Shown piece after piece: positions 27,962-36,261 of a stretch of 64,000 nucleotides of DNA. Origin of the DNA: Sulfurovum sp. UBA12169 (lineage in GTDB: Bacteria > Campylobacterota > Campylobacteria > Campylobacterales > Sulfurovaceae). The translations under genes were made by a program, and so were the position numbers. The DNA is taken from assembly GCA_002742845.1 (NCBI GenBank), contig DLUH01000001.1, positions 437,291 to 501,290 on the forward strand, given 5' to 3'. The notes beneath the pieces are model-generated. The model was not told the origin of the DNA. It made no database searches and saw only the letters and a program-made list of their open reading frames with translations. Position 1 is the stretch's first letter; every line of letters starts with the position of its first letter.

Positions 27962-28425
27962 CACTCTATATAGACGGAGATGCTTTTCCCAATCTTCTCA
28001 AGCCCATCGTGCTGCGCAGTATCGAACGGCTTTCCTTGAATACCTTTGTTGTATCAAATAAACGTATCACGATAGGCAACTCAAAACATATCCGATACAT
28101 CATTGTAGAACAAGGGTCCGACGAAGCAGATCATCGGATTGCAGAGAGGATAAAAGAAGGCGATCTTGTCATAACGGCCGATATCCCCCTGGCTGACCGC
28201 ATTATCTCAAAAAATGCCCACGCCATAGACCATAGAGGCGAACTTTACACTATCGATAACATCAAGCAGTATTTAGCTATGCGCAACCTCACCGAAGAGA
28301 TACGAAACAGCGGGGAGATGACGGGAGGCCCTAAATCTTTCAGCCAAAAAGATGCACATGCCTTTGCCAATACCTTGCACCGATTTTTGACAAAACATTG
28401 TGAAAATCAAATGATGGTAAAATAA
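27958..28425 (+). CDS. YaiI/YqxD family protein (DUF188)
   Basis: A 155-residue DUF188 protein, with a PIN-like fold. Diagnostic pieces are YIDGDAFPN (residues 4-12), GSDEADHRIAE (about 53-63), VITADIPLADR (about 71-81) and the C-terminal GGPKSFSQKDAHAFANTLHR segment. The acidic residues in DGD, DEAD and TAD would form a nuclease-like metal site, but activity is unproven for the family. The start is GTG, overlapping the YwbE stop by four bases. Confidence 0.9.
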   Translation: MTLYIDGDAFPNLLKPIVLRSIERLSLNTFVVSNKRITIGNSKHIRYIIVEQGSDEADHRIAERIKEGDLVITADIPLADRIISKNAHAIDHRGELYTIDNIKQYLAMRNLTEEIRNSGEMTGGPKSFSQKDAHAFANTLHRFLTKHCENQMMVK

Positions 28426-28466
28426 AAAAATACAGTAAAAATCCAAAAAGGCGAAAAACAAAAATC

Positions 28467-28925
28467 ATGAAAAAAAAATATGGCACAGCCTTGATCATAT
28501 TTGTCCTGGCCATAACGGCAGGCTCTAGTGCTCCAGAAGACAGCAAAACGCTCAAAAAGACAATATCCGCCAACCAAAACAGTACCCTTGCGCCCCAAAA
28601 AGGGAGCTTGGTACGTAAAAATATTCTTGATACGCTCAGAAGTGAGATTATTCGCACACAAGGAATCAAGGTAGTGTTTGTCGTAAAACACCTTAAGGTT
28701 GCAGAAAATTGGGCCTGGATACATGCCCTCCCTCAATCACCCGACGGCATAAATCACTACGAGGATATCTCGGCTTTGCTGCATTTTCAGCATGGAAAGT
28801 GGAAAATAGCGGAACTGCCTTGCACTGAACCAGAAAATCCCGAATGCATTGACAGTCCCAACTATTTTATAGAACTCAAAAAACGTTTTCCGCATCTTCC
28901 CGATCAGATACTTCCCGAAGAATGA
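28467..28925 (+). CDS. Secreted hypothetical protein
   Basis: A 152-residue protein with a Sec signal peptide (1-22, ending AITAGSSA) and a mature part of about 130 residues. VFVVKHLKVAENWAWIHA followed by LLHFQHGKWKIAEL looks like a small beta-sheet of the kind seen in NTF2-like or SnoaL-like periplasmic proteins; this is a guess from pattern only. Two cysteines near the C terminus (CTEPENPEC) could form a disulfide. No partner is evident. Confidence 0.6.
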   Translation: MKKKYGTALIIFVLAITAGSSAPEDSKTLKKTISANQNSTLAPQKGSLVRKNILDTLRSEIIRTQGIKVVFVVKHLKVAENWAWIHALPQSPDGINHYEDISALLHFQHGKWKIAELPCTEPENPECIDSPNYFIELKKRFPHLPDQILPEE

Positions 28926-28953
28926 CCGCGATTAGATGAGTTAAGAGTCGGGT

Positions 28954-29229
28954 TTATATCTCCTCGCACTCAAGCTCATACATATACTCACTAAAATTAC
29001 GCTCCAGCATCTGCTCTATCTTCTATTTATATTGTGCTGTACGCTTGGAGTCGTGAGAAAGAAAAACAAACGCCACATCCGCCTCTTTGGCATATTCCCC
29101 GCTTAGGTCCAGCACAGAGACATTGAAAGCTTTCAGCTTCTCTTTGAGGCTGCTTAAAACACTTCTGCGTCCTTTCAGGGAAGAAACATAGGGCAGCTCC
29201 ATATGAATATGGCAATGACAGATAATCAT
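28954..29229 (-). pseudogene. DUF503 (YlxP-like) gene split by an in-frame amber codon
   Basis: The frame starts at ATG 29229 with GGAG five bases upstream and reads a DUF503 N-terminus (MIICHCHIHMELP, SLKGRRSVLSSLKEKLK). It hits TAG at 29023-29025 after 68 residues, then continues in the same frame for 22 codons (KIEQMLERNFSEYMYELE and a few more) to TAA at 28954. The joined length of 91 fits the family, so a single base change (CAG or AAG to TAG), or a sequencing error, explains it. The truncated 68-residue product may or may not fold. Confidence 0.75.
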
Positions 29230-29335
29230 GTGCACTCCTTGCAAATAAAACATTATAGTCTTTGCAAGCTGATAAAATTTTTATGGCAAAATGGCTGCAA
29301 CGGCTTGCACCATAGCGCCGCCATAAAAAAACCGC

Positions 29336-29341
29336 TATAAT
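29336..29341 (+). promoter_or_regulatory. -10 box for the site-2 protease gene
   Basis: CGCTATAAT, box at 29336-29341, 14 or 26 bases before the two candidate ATG codons. Confidence 0.45.
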
Positions 29342-29354
29342 AAAATCAAAGAAA

Positions 29355-30494
29355 ATGGGATACAAAATGCTAAAAAACAACATTACACTTTTTAAGCTGT
29401 TCGGATTTAACGTAAGGATAGACAGCAGTTGGATTATTATCCTTTTTTTGGTTACCTGGTCGCTTGCGGAGGGTTTTTTTCCTGCCCGTTTTACAGAACT
29501 TGAGGGGCAAACTTATTGGATGATGGCCATAGCGGGAGCTATAGGCCTTTTTGCATCTATCATTATTCATGAATTTTCTCATGCGTTCATTGCCAGAAAA
29601 TATGGCCTCAAGATAGAAAATATAACGCTTTTTATTTTTGGCGGCGTGGCTGAAATGAAAGACGAACCGCAAAGCCCCAAAGTCGAATTTTTAATGGCGA
29701 TCGCCGGACCGATAGCCAGTCTTTTACTTTCAGTTTTATTTAGCATACTTCATACGGTCGGAGGCGTTACAGGGCTGCCCATACCCGTAATCGGGGTTTT
29801 AGGATATCTTGGCACGATCAATATGCTGCTGGCCATTTTCAATATGCTTCCTGCGTTTCCGACAGACGGAGGAAGGATACTTCGCTCTTTTTTATGGTGG
29901 AAAAAGAAAGATATCCGGTGGGCAACCCAAATGGCTTCACGCATCAGCCTGTTTTTTGCTGTGAGTATTATTTTTATCGGCTTTGTCAATATGATCGCAA
30001 GCAATGTCATCGGAGGATTATGGTGGATACTGATCGGATCTTTTCTTTTTAGTGCCGCCAATGCTTCTTATCATTCTTTGCTGATAAAACAGTCCTTCAG
30101 CGGAAAATCAGTGCGCCACTTTATGAATCCCGTTCCCGTTACGGTTCCTTATGGCATTACCTTAAAAGAGCTTGTCGATACCTACCTCTCTCACTACCCG
30201 CACAAAATGTACCCCGTAACCAAAGAGGATAGCATTGTAGGAATGATCACAATTGCAGATATTAAAGCTGTTCCGCAAGAAGAGCGCACACAATATACCG
30301 CCGGTCGCGTCATGCACCCGAAAAACACAAACAATTCCGTCAGCATCGACACCGCCGTCAATGACGCCCTTGTCAAGATGAACACCACGGGGGCAAGCCG
30401 GCTGCTGGTAACCGAAAACAACAAAGCAGTAGGAATCGTCACCCTTAAAGACCTGCTTGCATTCATCACGTTAAAAATGGAATTGGAAGAATAG
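29355..30494 (+). CDS. Site-2 protease family zinc metalloprotease with CBS pair
   Basis: A 379-residue intramembrane protease (M50). About six transmembrane helices fill residues 15-225; the zinc ligands are His and His of HEFSH (about 73-77) and the Asp of FPTDGGRIL (about 171-179). Two CBS domains at about 250-375 could bind an adenine nucleotide and gate activity. Such SpoIVFB-like proteins cleave membrane-embedded regulators; the substrate is unknown. ATG 29367 (MLKNNITLF) is an equally good start and would shorten it by four residues. It is followed closely by mltG. Confidence 0.9.
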   Translation: MGYKMLKNNITLFKLFGFNVRIDSSWIIILFLVTWSLAEGFFPARFTELEGQTYWMMAIAGAIGLFASIIIHEFSHAFIARKYGLKIENITLFIFGGVAEMKDEPQSPKVEFLMAIAGPIASLLLSVLFSILHTVGGVTGLPIPVIGVLGYLGTINMLLAIFNMLPAFPTDGGRILRSFLWWKKKDIRWATQMASRISLFFAVSIIFIGFVNMIASNVIGGLWWILIGSFLFSAANASYHSLLIKQSFSGKSVRHFMNPVPVTVPYGITLKELVDTYLSHYPHKMYPVTKEDSIVGMITIADIKAVPQEERTQYTAGRVMHPKNTNNSVSIDTAVNDALVKMNTTGASRLLVTENNKAVGIVTLKDLLAFITLKMELEE

Positions 30495-30508
30495 TAAAAA
30501 TATTGGCA

Positions 30509-31543
30509 ATGAAAAAGATTATTTCTCAAAAATATAGCCGTTTTGTGATCTACTTCAAAATTTTTACGGTTTTTATGCTTTTGCCTTTGGCTTATAATCT
30601 TATCCCTGTCACTTACACTGCGACCACTTTTTACCTTCCTGCTTCCGATTTTGAAACCGTTGAGCACACACTCAAAAAAAACGGATTTGATATCACATGG
30701 GTCGATGCGTTTATGCTGAAACTTATCCGTGTTCCCATGAAAGGCTGGTACGAAGTGGACCCCAAAGCACACGGCCGGTTCCTTTTTTATGCCTATATGC
30801 ATCGCCAAAGAGCCAAAACCATGCAGGTCGTGATCTATGCGGGCGAAACCAAAGAAGAACTTGTTAGGCGATTGGCAAATGATATGAAATTGGATGAAAA
30901 GAAACTGATGCGCTATTATAAAAAATATGCCCTATTTGAAGAGGGAGATATCCTCGCCAATCGATATACTGTAGCCAGAAGCGCCAGTGAAAAAACAACG
31001 ATGGAGTATCTTTTTAGACGCTCTGGACAGATGCTTGAAACTTTCATGAAAGAGCATTTGCAAGAAGCCGATGCATCAAAATTTAAACAGACGCATATCA
31101 TAGCTTCGATTATCCAAAAAGAGAGTAATCTTGCAGATGAAATGCCCGCTATCTCTTCGGTAATTCACAACAGACTGAAAAAAAATATGAGACTTCAGAT
31201 GGACAGCACCCTCAACTACGGCCCTTACTCGCACACCATCGTTACTGCCGAACGCATCAGAACAGATGAAAGCCCCTTCAATACCTATAAATACAAAGGT
31301 CTTCCGCCGCATGCTTTAGGCACCATGAGTCTTGAAGCGCTTAGGGCCGCAACCTACCCGCACAAAAGTGATTATCTTTTTTTTATGCTCAACAAAGAAG
31401 GAAAGCACAACTTTACACACAATTATGAAGAGCACAGAAAAAATATTAAGCTCTTTAGAGACTATCTCAAAGAGAAAAAAGCCCAAGAGGAAAACTCCAC
31501 CTTCTCTGCTTTGCAAAACGAACAAAACCTAACGGATAAATAG
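30509..31543 (+). CDS. mltG: Endolytic murein transglycosylase MltG (YceG)
   Basis: A 344-residue membrane-anchored lytic transglycosylase that cuts nascent glycan strands. One transmembrane helix lies at about 14-32, a LysM-like region follows, and the YceG catalytic core has the Glu in IIQKESN and the motifs NRLKKNMRLQMDST and GLPPHALGTMSLEAL. ATG 30509 is chosen over TTG 30503. Its 3' end overlaps the convergent 54-residue ORF by 15 bases. Confidence 0.94.
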   Translation: MKKIISQKYSRFVIYFKIFTVFMLLPLAYNLIPVTYTATTFYLPASDFETVEHTLKKNGFDITWVDAFMLKLIRVPMKGWYEVDPKAHGRFLFYAYMHRQRAKTMQVVIYAGETKEELVRRLANDMKLDEKKLMRYYKKYALFEEGDILANRYTVARSASEKTTMEYLFRRSGQMLETFMKEHLQEADASKFKQTHIIASIIQKESNLADEMPAISSVIHNRLKKNMRLQMDSTLNYGPYSHTIVTAERIRTDESPFNTYKYKGLPPHALGTMSLEALRAATYPHKSDYLFFMLNKEGKHNFTHNYEEHRKNIKLFRDYLKEKKAQEENSTFSALQNEQNLTDK

Positions 31544-31693
31544 CCCCTTCACGCGTTCCCAAAAAGTACGTTTTTTTCTCTGTTCTTTTTGCGTCAGTTT
31601 GTTTTGCTGCGCAGCAGACTCATAGACTTCAAGGGATTTAGAAAGATTGTCTTTGGCGCGCTGAAGATGTTTGGGTTCAAAGTCATTGCGCAT
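31529..31693 (-). CDS. 54-residue small ORF behind the MotB-like gene
   Basis: ATG at 31693 overlaps the last four codons of the MotB-like gene, and the frame ends at 31529, inside the last codons of the convergent mltG. The peptide (starts MRNDFEPKHLQRAKDNL, ends FWERVKGLFIR) is strongly helical, charged and ends in an aromatic-basic tail. Tight overlap and codon use like its neighbours suggest a real fourth member of the VWA-MotA-MotB operon, but I know no homologue. Confidence 0.5.
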   Translation of the reverse strand: MRNDFEPKHLQRAKDNLSKSLEVYESAAQQNKLTQKEQRKKRTFWERVKGLFIR

Positions 31694-32795
31694 CTAGAAC
31701 CTTTTCTATCTCATGCATTGCATCTTCATTTTTCAATCCAAATTTGATCTCAATCCGTCTTGAAGCTTCTTGATTTTCAACCCCGTTTACTTTGATCGCA
31801 TCCAAAAAAGCACGTCCGGACGCAATCAGAAGAGGTTTGATGTTTTGTTCTTTGGCAAAATCAAGCGATAGTAAAAAATTCATGACTGCCAAAGCGCGCT
31901 TTTGTGAAAGATCAAGGTTGTAAAGGTATCCGCCGTCACTGTCAGTATGCCCTTCAATAATGATTCTGTCCAGATGCGGCTTGATCTTTGGATTGGTCAC
32001 CAATGCGCCCACATACTCTTCAAATGCTTTTTTAAGACTGGCTTTAGACTCTTCTTTTAGCTCTGCGCTTCCTTTGTCAAATAAGATATTTGATGCGAGC
32101 CTAAGCGAACCGCTTTGTCTGTCTATGGCTATTTTGTCACCCAGCTCTTCTTTGAGTGCGGCGATGACTTTGAGCTTGATACCCGTAAGTGCTTTTATCT
32201 TTGCTTTTTGTGCTTGCAAGCTAGCTACCAGTTCATCATATCTGGTTTCTTTTTCATCGAGCGCATTAAGCAGTGCCAATAGTTTTTCATCATTGAGTTT
32301 GGCGGTTTTGTTTGCTTCATTCAGCTCACTGGAGAGCACAAGAACCTTACCTTCATACTCTTCGATCTTTTTATTCTGCGTAGTGATGGTGGTGTTGCTC
32401 TCTTTGAGAAGATTTTGCACGATAACTACCTTATTGCTCAACAAATCTTTTTGGGTGTTGGCTTCAAGCAGCATGGCATTAAGCTTTTTTATCTCATCTT
32501 CTTTAAGTTTCAAAATTTGTTCATTCTGAGAAAGTGCATCGGTTTTTTTACCCAAAAGTGCTTTATTTTTGGAAAGCGAAGCGCTCAACTCATCAAGAGT
32601 GCGTTCTTTGTTTTGAAGCGTCTTAGAAATAAGCGCAAGGGCATCTTCTTTTTCATGAAGGTCTGTTTTTAGGATAATGGACTTGGAGACAATCGCTCCG
32701 ATAAGGAGGATAAATACAAAAAGTAATCCTGCCATCAAATCAGCATAAGATATCCAGAAATTGCTTTCTTCGCTTGTACTCTTTCTACTAAACAC
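31683..32795 (-). CDS. MotB-like OmpA-domain membrane protein
   Basis: A 370-residue MotB/ZorB-type protein. The N-terminal helix (about 14-38) has the MotB signature SYADLMAGLLFVF, with Asp19 placed to carry protons. A coiled coil of about 160 residues (45-205) leads to a C-terminal OmpA-like peptidoglycan-binding domain (about 225-360) with IIIEGHTDSDGG and NLDLSQKRALAV. The coiled coil is much longer than in flagellar MotB. The start is GTG, sharing a base with the upstream stop (TAGTG), so the pair is made together. Confidence 0.9.
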   Translation of the reverse strand: MFSRKSTSEESNFWISYADLMAGLLFVFILLIGAIVSKSIILKTDLHEKEDALALISKTLQNKERTLDELSASLSKNKALLGKKTDALSQNEQILKLKEDEIKKLNAMLLEANTQKDLLSNKVVIVQNLLKESNTTITTQNKKIEEYEGKVLVLSSELNEANKTAKLNDEKLLALLNALDEKETRYDELVASLQAQKAKIKALTGIKLKVIAALKEELGDKIAIDRQSGSLRLASNILFDKGSAELKEESKASLKKAFEEYVGALVTNPKIKPHLDRIIIEGHTDSDGGYLYNLDLSQKRALAVMNFLLSLDFAKEQNIKPLLIASGRAFLDAIKVNGVENQEASRRIEIKFGLKNEDAMHEIEKVLDAQ

Positions 32796-33901
32796 TATTT
32801 TATATCCTCTTTACTGGCGGCTGTATTTTTTAGTATCATTTGATTCTGCTCTGAAATAATCTGTGCAAAAGCAGTGAGTTTTTTTACAATCTCCCCTACC
32901 TCTTGATCGATCTTATCAAAAGTGTGATCCACGCTTCCATCAAAACGCTCCATCGCTTTTTGAAGATTTTTGGCATTGGAGTTAAACCCTTCAATGTTCT
33001 GCTTGATGGCAGAAACGGCGTTAATACTCTCTTGACGGTCTTGTACTTTCTCGAGCGTCATACGCAAATCGGTCGTGACATATTGAAGATTTTTAGTCAA
33101 TTCGCCGAAACTGTGTGTTGTCTCATTGATAATAGCTGTAAAGTTTTTTAAATATTGCTCGTTGAGCTCTTTGATAAAGTCAAGATTAAAAGTCTCTTTG
33201 AGTGTTTGGACAATCTGTTGATCCTTGAGTTCGCTTTGCGTATGTTCATGTTTGATGAGTTCGCTTTTTGTCCATACTCTGGAGTTGTAAATTTTTTCAA
33301 GGCTAAGGATATTTTTATCAATTTTGGCATTGCCCCTTTTTTCAAAATAGGTCCATATAAGAGAAAGCATAATCCCATAAATAGATGCATAAAACGCTGT
33401 CCCTATCCCCGAAAGAAGTATAGATATCTCACGGTCAAGCGCTTCAAGATCTTTGACGGTAAAATCCGGCATAGAAAGTGCAATAGCGATAAACGTTCCC
33501 AAAATTCCCAGCATAGGGAAAACAGAGGGCGCCACTCTGGCAAAATTATCATTACGGATATCTTTGTAGTACTCGGCGATAAACTCACGCACATTGAGGG
33601 TTGACTTGGTTTTTTCCATAATGGTCAGCGCATTGGCGCGAAGCGCATTTTGGAGCGTCCCTTCCATCTTTACAAATGATCCTCTCATGTAACAAGCAGC
33701 ATAATTGGCATTATGCTGCGCAAAAAGAGCGAAAACAATAAAGATAAAAGCTACGATCACGAGGGTGTGGAGCTCCACCTTTAAAGGTATGATATCCAAA
33801 TATCCCAACACAAGCCCCAGCAAAAAAACAAAAGGGATGAACAGCAAAGCAAAAGAGCGAGAAACACATGAAGCTTCTTGATTTTTATCAAATTCTAACA
33901 T
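32795..33901 (-). CDS. MotA/TolQ/ExbB-like proton channel protein
   Basis: A 368-residue membrane protein with four helices (about 17-37, 47-66, 128-148, 165-187) and a cytoplasmic C-terminal tail of about 180 residues rich in heptad-like helices. FPMLGILGTFIAIALSM and GIGTAFYASIYGIMLSLIW are the MotA/ExbB signature helices. With the MotB-like partner it should form an ion-driven stator. I chose ATG 33901 (MLEFDKNQ); the frame is open back to 34027 but that part overlaps the VWA gene and lacks a good ribosome site. Confidence 0.85.
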   Translation of the reverse strand: MLEFDKNQEASCVSRSFALLFIPFVFLLGLVLGYLDIIPLKVELHTLVIVAFIFIVFALFAQHNANYAACYMRGSFVKMEGTLQNALRANALTIMEKTKSTLNVREFIAEYYKDIRNDNFARVAPSVFPMLGILGTFIAIALSMPDFTVKDLEALDREISILLSGIGTAFYASIYGIMLSLIWTYFEKRGNAKIDKNILSLEKIYNSRVWTKSELIKHEHTQSELKDQQIVQTLKETFNLDFIKELNEQYLKNFTAIINETTHSFGELTKNLQYVTTDLRMTLEKVQDRQESINAVSAIKQNIEGFNSNAKNLQKAMERFDGSVDHTFDKIDQEVGEIVKKLTAFAQIISEQNQMILKNTAASKEDIK

Positions 33902-33969
33902 AAAAAATCCTAAGGGTACAATTTTAAAAATTATACTCAAAATGAGTATATAAAAGGCTGATGAGAACC

Positions 33970-35229
33970 TTAATCCAACACTATTACTTCCCCAAAGGGG
34001 ACATCCAGGGCTTTTGGCATAACCCAAAACACATCAAAAGGAGCTTCACACTGCGGAAATACACCATAGCCATCAGTAAAATAAAGCAATAATGTCGGAT
34101 AATCAATGTGCGCTTCAACATAGTCAAACACGGCACGAAAATCAGTCCCTCCCCTGCCGCTTAGTTTGTACTCAAGAAGTTCGCCCGGCAAAAAAACCCT
34201 ATGAGACTGCACCTGCGTATCCGCGGTAATCAAATCTATCTCATAGTTGGGATAACTTTCCATGATTGCATTGACTTCTGACAAAAATATGCCCAAAAGA
34301 GACTCATCCACAGAACCCGAAGTATCCACTGCGACAACAATGCGCAATAGATCTGAGCTTAGACTCGGCAGGCAGATGTTCCTATAAAGATATTTCATGT
34401 TGGGAGGCATAAAGGCATAAGTACTTTTAGCATAAGAAGCGATATATCGATACAACACCTCGCGCCAATGAATTTTGTGAGAAAAATACTCAGGAACGAC
34501 AAACTCCAAATCTTTTGGCAAACTGCCTTGCCGATTGAGTTTTTGAAATATCTGCTCAAACTGCTCTTGAAACTCTTGCTGCAAAGATCCCATACCCTCC
34601 TGCGGATTTTCTACTTTTGATCCATCGGGGGGTGTGTCTTGAGACTTTTTTTTGTTTTGAGAAGTATTTTGCTTAGCGGTACTTTTCGAAGCGGCAGTTT
34701 TGTTGTTATTTTTATTTTGATCCCCGGAAGCCTCTCCGCCTTCTCGGAGCGCCCCGTCATTGCCGCTTTTGTCCTGCCCTTTTTGTGCGTGCTCTTTGAG
34801 ACTTTCCTCACCGCTAAGCTCTTCATTCATGATCTCCAAACGCAGCATCTCATAAACCTCTTCGGCATACATTCCCTTAAACCGCTCTTGGTAATTCGCT
34901 CTTGGCGGAAGCTGCAGGCCGTTGCTGACCAGCATAGCATTGACCGTATAGTCCGTTGCCAACTGCCACAGCCAATCATAGCGGCTATTGGTGCGTTTTG
35001 TATGTTCCAGTACTGCATGCATTGCCCCGTTTGTAAGCGCAAACTCTATCTCTTTCACTTCCGCGCTGTCAAAATATGCATCATTGTACTGCAAGCGGAT
35101 ACCGTCAGAAAGAAATGACTCGATATTGTCGCTTTGTTCAAGTTTCAATGCAGAGGCTATCGTTCCAAAATAAGGATGGTCCAGCATCAGTTTGGCTTTG
35201 GCTTTGGCGATTTTCTCTAGATGTGTCAT
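33970..35229 (-). CDS. VWA-domain protein with DUF2201-type N-terminus
   Basis: A 419-residue soluble protein. The N-terminal part (1-130) resembles the putative metallopeptidase half of DUF2201 proteins, but the expected HExxH is degraded: NGAMH at 68-71 region followed by AVLEH (72-76). A low-complexity Lys/Asn/Gly linker (about 140-215) joins it to a C-terminal VWA domain with an intact MIDAS (DTSGS, 302-306; RGGTDF later). Such proteins usually pair with MoxR AAA ATPases; a MoxR gene lies 5 kb downstream at 40196-41200. Transcription starts at an extended -10 box six bases before the ATG. Confidence 0.82.
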   Translation of the reverse strand: MTHLEKIAKAKAKLMLDHPYFGTIASALKLEQSDNIESFLSDGIRLQYNDAYFDSAEVKEIEFALTNGAMHAVLEHTKRTNSRYDWLWQLATDYTVNAMLVSNGLQLPPRANYQERFKGMYAEEVYEMLRLEIMNEELSGEESLKEHAQKGQDKSGNDGALREGGEASGDQNKNNNKTAASKSTAKQNTSQNKKKSQDTPPDGSKVENPQEGMGSLQQEFQEQFEQIFQKLNRQGSLPKDLEFVVPEYFSHKIHWREVLYRYIASYAKSTYAFMPPNMKYLYRNICLPSLSSDLLRIVVAVDTSGSVDESLLGIFLSEVNAIMESYPNYEIDLITADTQVQSHRVFLPGELLEYKLSGRGGTDFRAVFDYVEAHIDYPTLLLYFTDGYGVFPQCEAPFDVFWVMPKALDVPFGEVIVLD

Positions 35230-35244
35230 GCAATGATTATAGCA
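35230..35244 (-). promoter_or_regulatory. Extended -10 box six bases before the VWA gene start
   Basis: On the minus strand TGCTATAAT (35244-35236) is followed by CATTGC and the ATG at 35229. The mRNA should begin at the start codon. Confidence 0.65.
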
Positions 35245-35327
35245 GAGTTTGATGAAAAATTATACAACTGATCCCTCCGGTTTCTGCCTGCCTTATGCCA
35301 TACTAATGCAAATATTAAGGAGTCAAA

Positions 35328-36188
35328 ATGAAAGAATATATTGACATTTATCATGAACATAAAGAAAAAGTTGAAGCCTTCATAGAAGATACGTTTCACA
35401 ACAATATAGGATACGTTTCTGATCTGGAGGCCGATCATTATAAAAAACTTTTTAAAACTTTTCGATCACTTGAGCTGGTATATGTCGTCGACAGCCAAAC
35501 AAAACTACAAATTTCCCCTAACATCTTTCCCGGTAAAATAGACGAAGAAGCCAAGGGTGCAGACAGACATTACCTGATCAATCGTTTAAATATCAAAGAG
35601 AACGATTTTGCGTTTACTACACCCTATAAAAGTACCCCTACGCAAAATCTCTGCATTACCGTCAGCAAAAAAGAAGGAAATAAAATTATTTTTATGGATT
35701 TTAACCTCAGCAGGCTTATCGAAAGGCTTGGCTTTATAGAAAAACATGCGATGTTCAGCCGTTTTCAAGAAATATTTTATTTGTTTGTAGGCTTTTTTAT
35801 GATGACGATCGCTTTTGTTGCTATACTTTATGCAGGGATCAATTTTTTTCAAAGCATCTTCTCTCTCGATCTTTCCATACAAACGATATTTAAGCCAATT
35901 ATTGCAGCCACACTGGGTCTGGCAATTTTTGATTTGGCCAAAACGGTTTTGGAGCAGGAGGTATTTTACAAAAGCTACATTAAGGACGAAAAAGGCGAAG
36001 TTAAAGTACTCACAAAATTTCTTTTTACAATTCTCATTGCACTGGCAATCGAAACTCTCATGGTAGTCTTCAAGATAGCCATGAAAGAAAATCCGGATAT
36101 GATCAACGCGCTTTATCTGATGAGCGGTATTTCTTTTGTTGTGCTCTCCTTGTCTGTATTTATCTATCTGGCCAATAAAAAAGAGTGA
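35328..36188 (+). CDS. Membrane protein with extracytoplasmic PDC/Cache-like sensor segment
   Basis: A 286-residue protein. Residues 1-150 contain LELVYVVDSQTKLQISPNI and FTTPYKSTPTQNLCITVS, the pattern of PDC/Cache ligand-binding domains, followed by four hydrophobic helices (about 146-175, 190-212, 228-248, 258-282). There is no N-terminal helix before the sensor part and no signalling output domain, so the orientation of the sensor is unclear. AAGGAG precedes the ATG. Function unknown; it lies between the VWA operon and the ABC transporter. Confidence 0.65.
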   Translation: MKEYIDIYHEHKEKVEAFIEDTFHNNIGYVSDLEADHYKKLFKTFRSLELVYVVDSQTKLQISPNIFPGKIDEEAKGADRHYLINRLNIKENDFAFTTPYKSTPTQNLCITVSKKEGNKIIFMDFNLSRLIERLGFIEKHAMFSRFQEIFYLFVGFFMMTIAFVAILYAGINFFQSIFSLDLSIQTIFKPIIAATLGLAIFDLAKTVLEQEVFYKSYIKDEKGEVKVLTKFLFTILIALAIETLMVVFKIAMKENPDMINALYLMSGISFVVLSLSVFIYLANKKE

Positions 36189-36246
36189 TGTTGTCTGTCG
36201 CGGCATGCTTATTTAACATCATCCTCATTGAAGATGATGACTCTTT

Positions 36247-36261
36247 TGCTATAATACGCCC
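36247..36261 (+). promoter_or_regulatory. Extended -10 box six bases before the ABC ATPase start
   Basis: TGCTATAAT (36247-36255), then ACGCCC and the ATG at 36262. A CATCATC/GATGATG inverted repeat lies just upstream (about 36219-36241) and could be an operator, for example for a metal-responsive repressor. Confidence 0.65.

Noticed and set aside
31683-33901. Zorya anti-phage system (ZorA/ZorB)
   Set aside because: The MotA/MotB-like pair resembles ZorAB, but there is no ZorC, ZorD or ZorE gene nearby, the MotA tail is short, and the neighbours are mltG, a VWA protein and transporters rather than defence genes.
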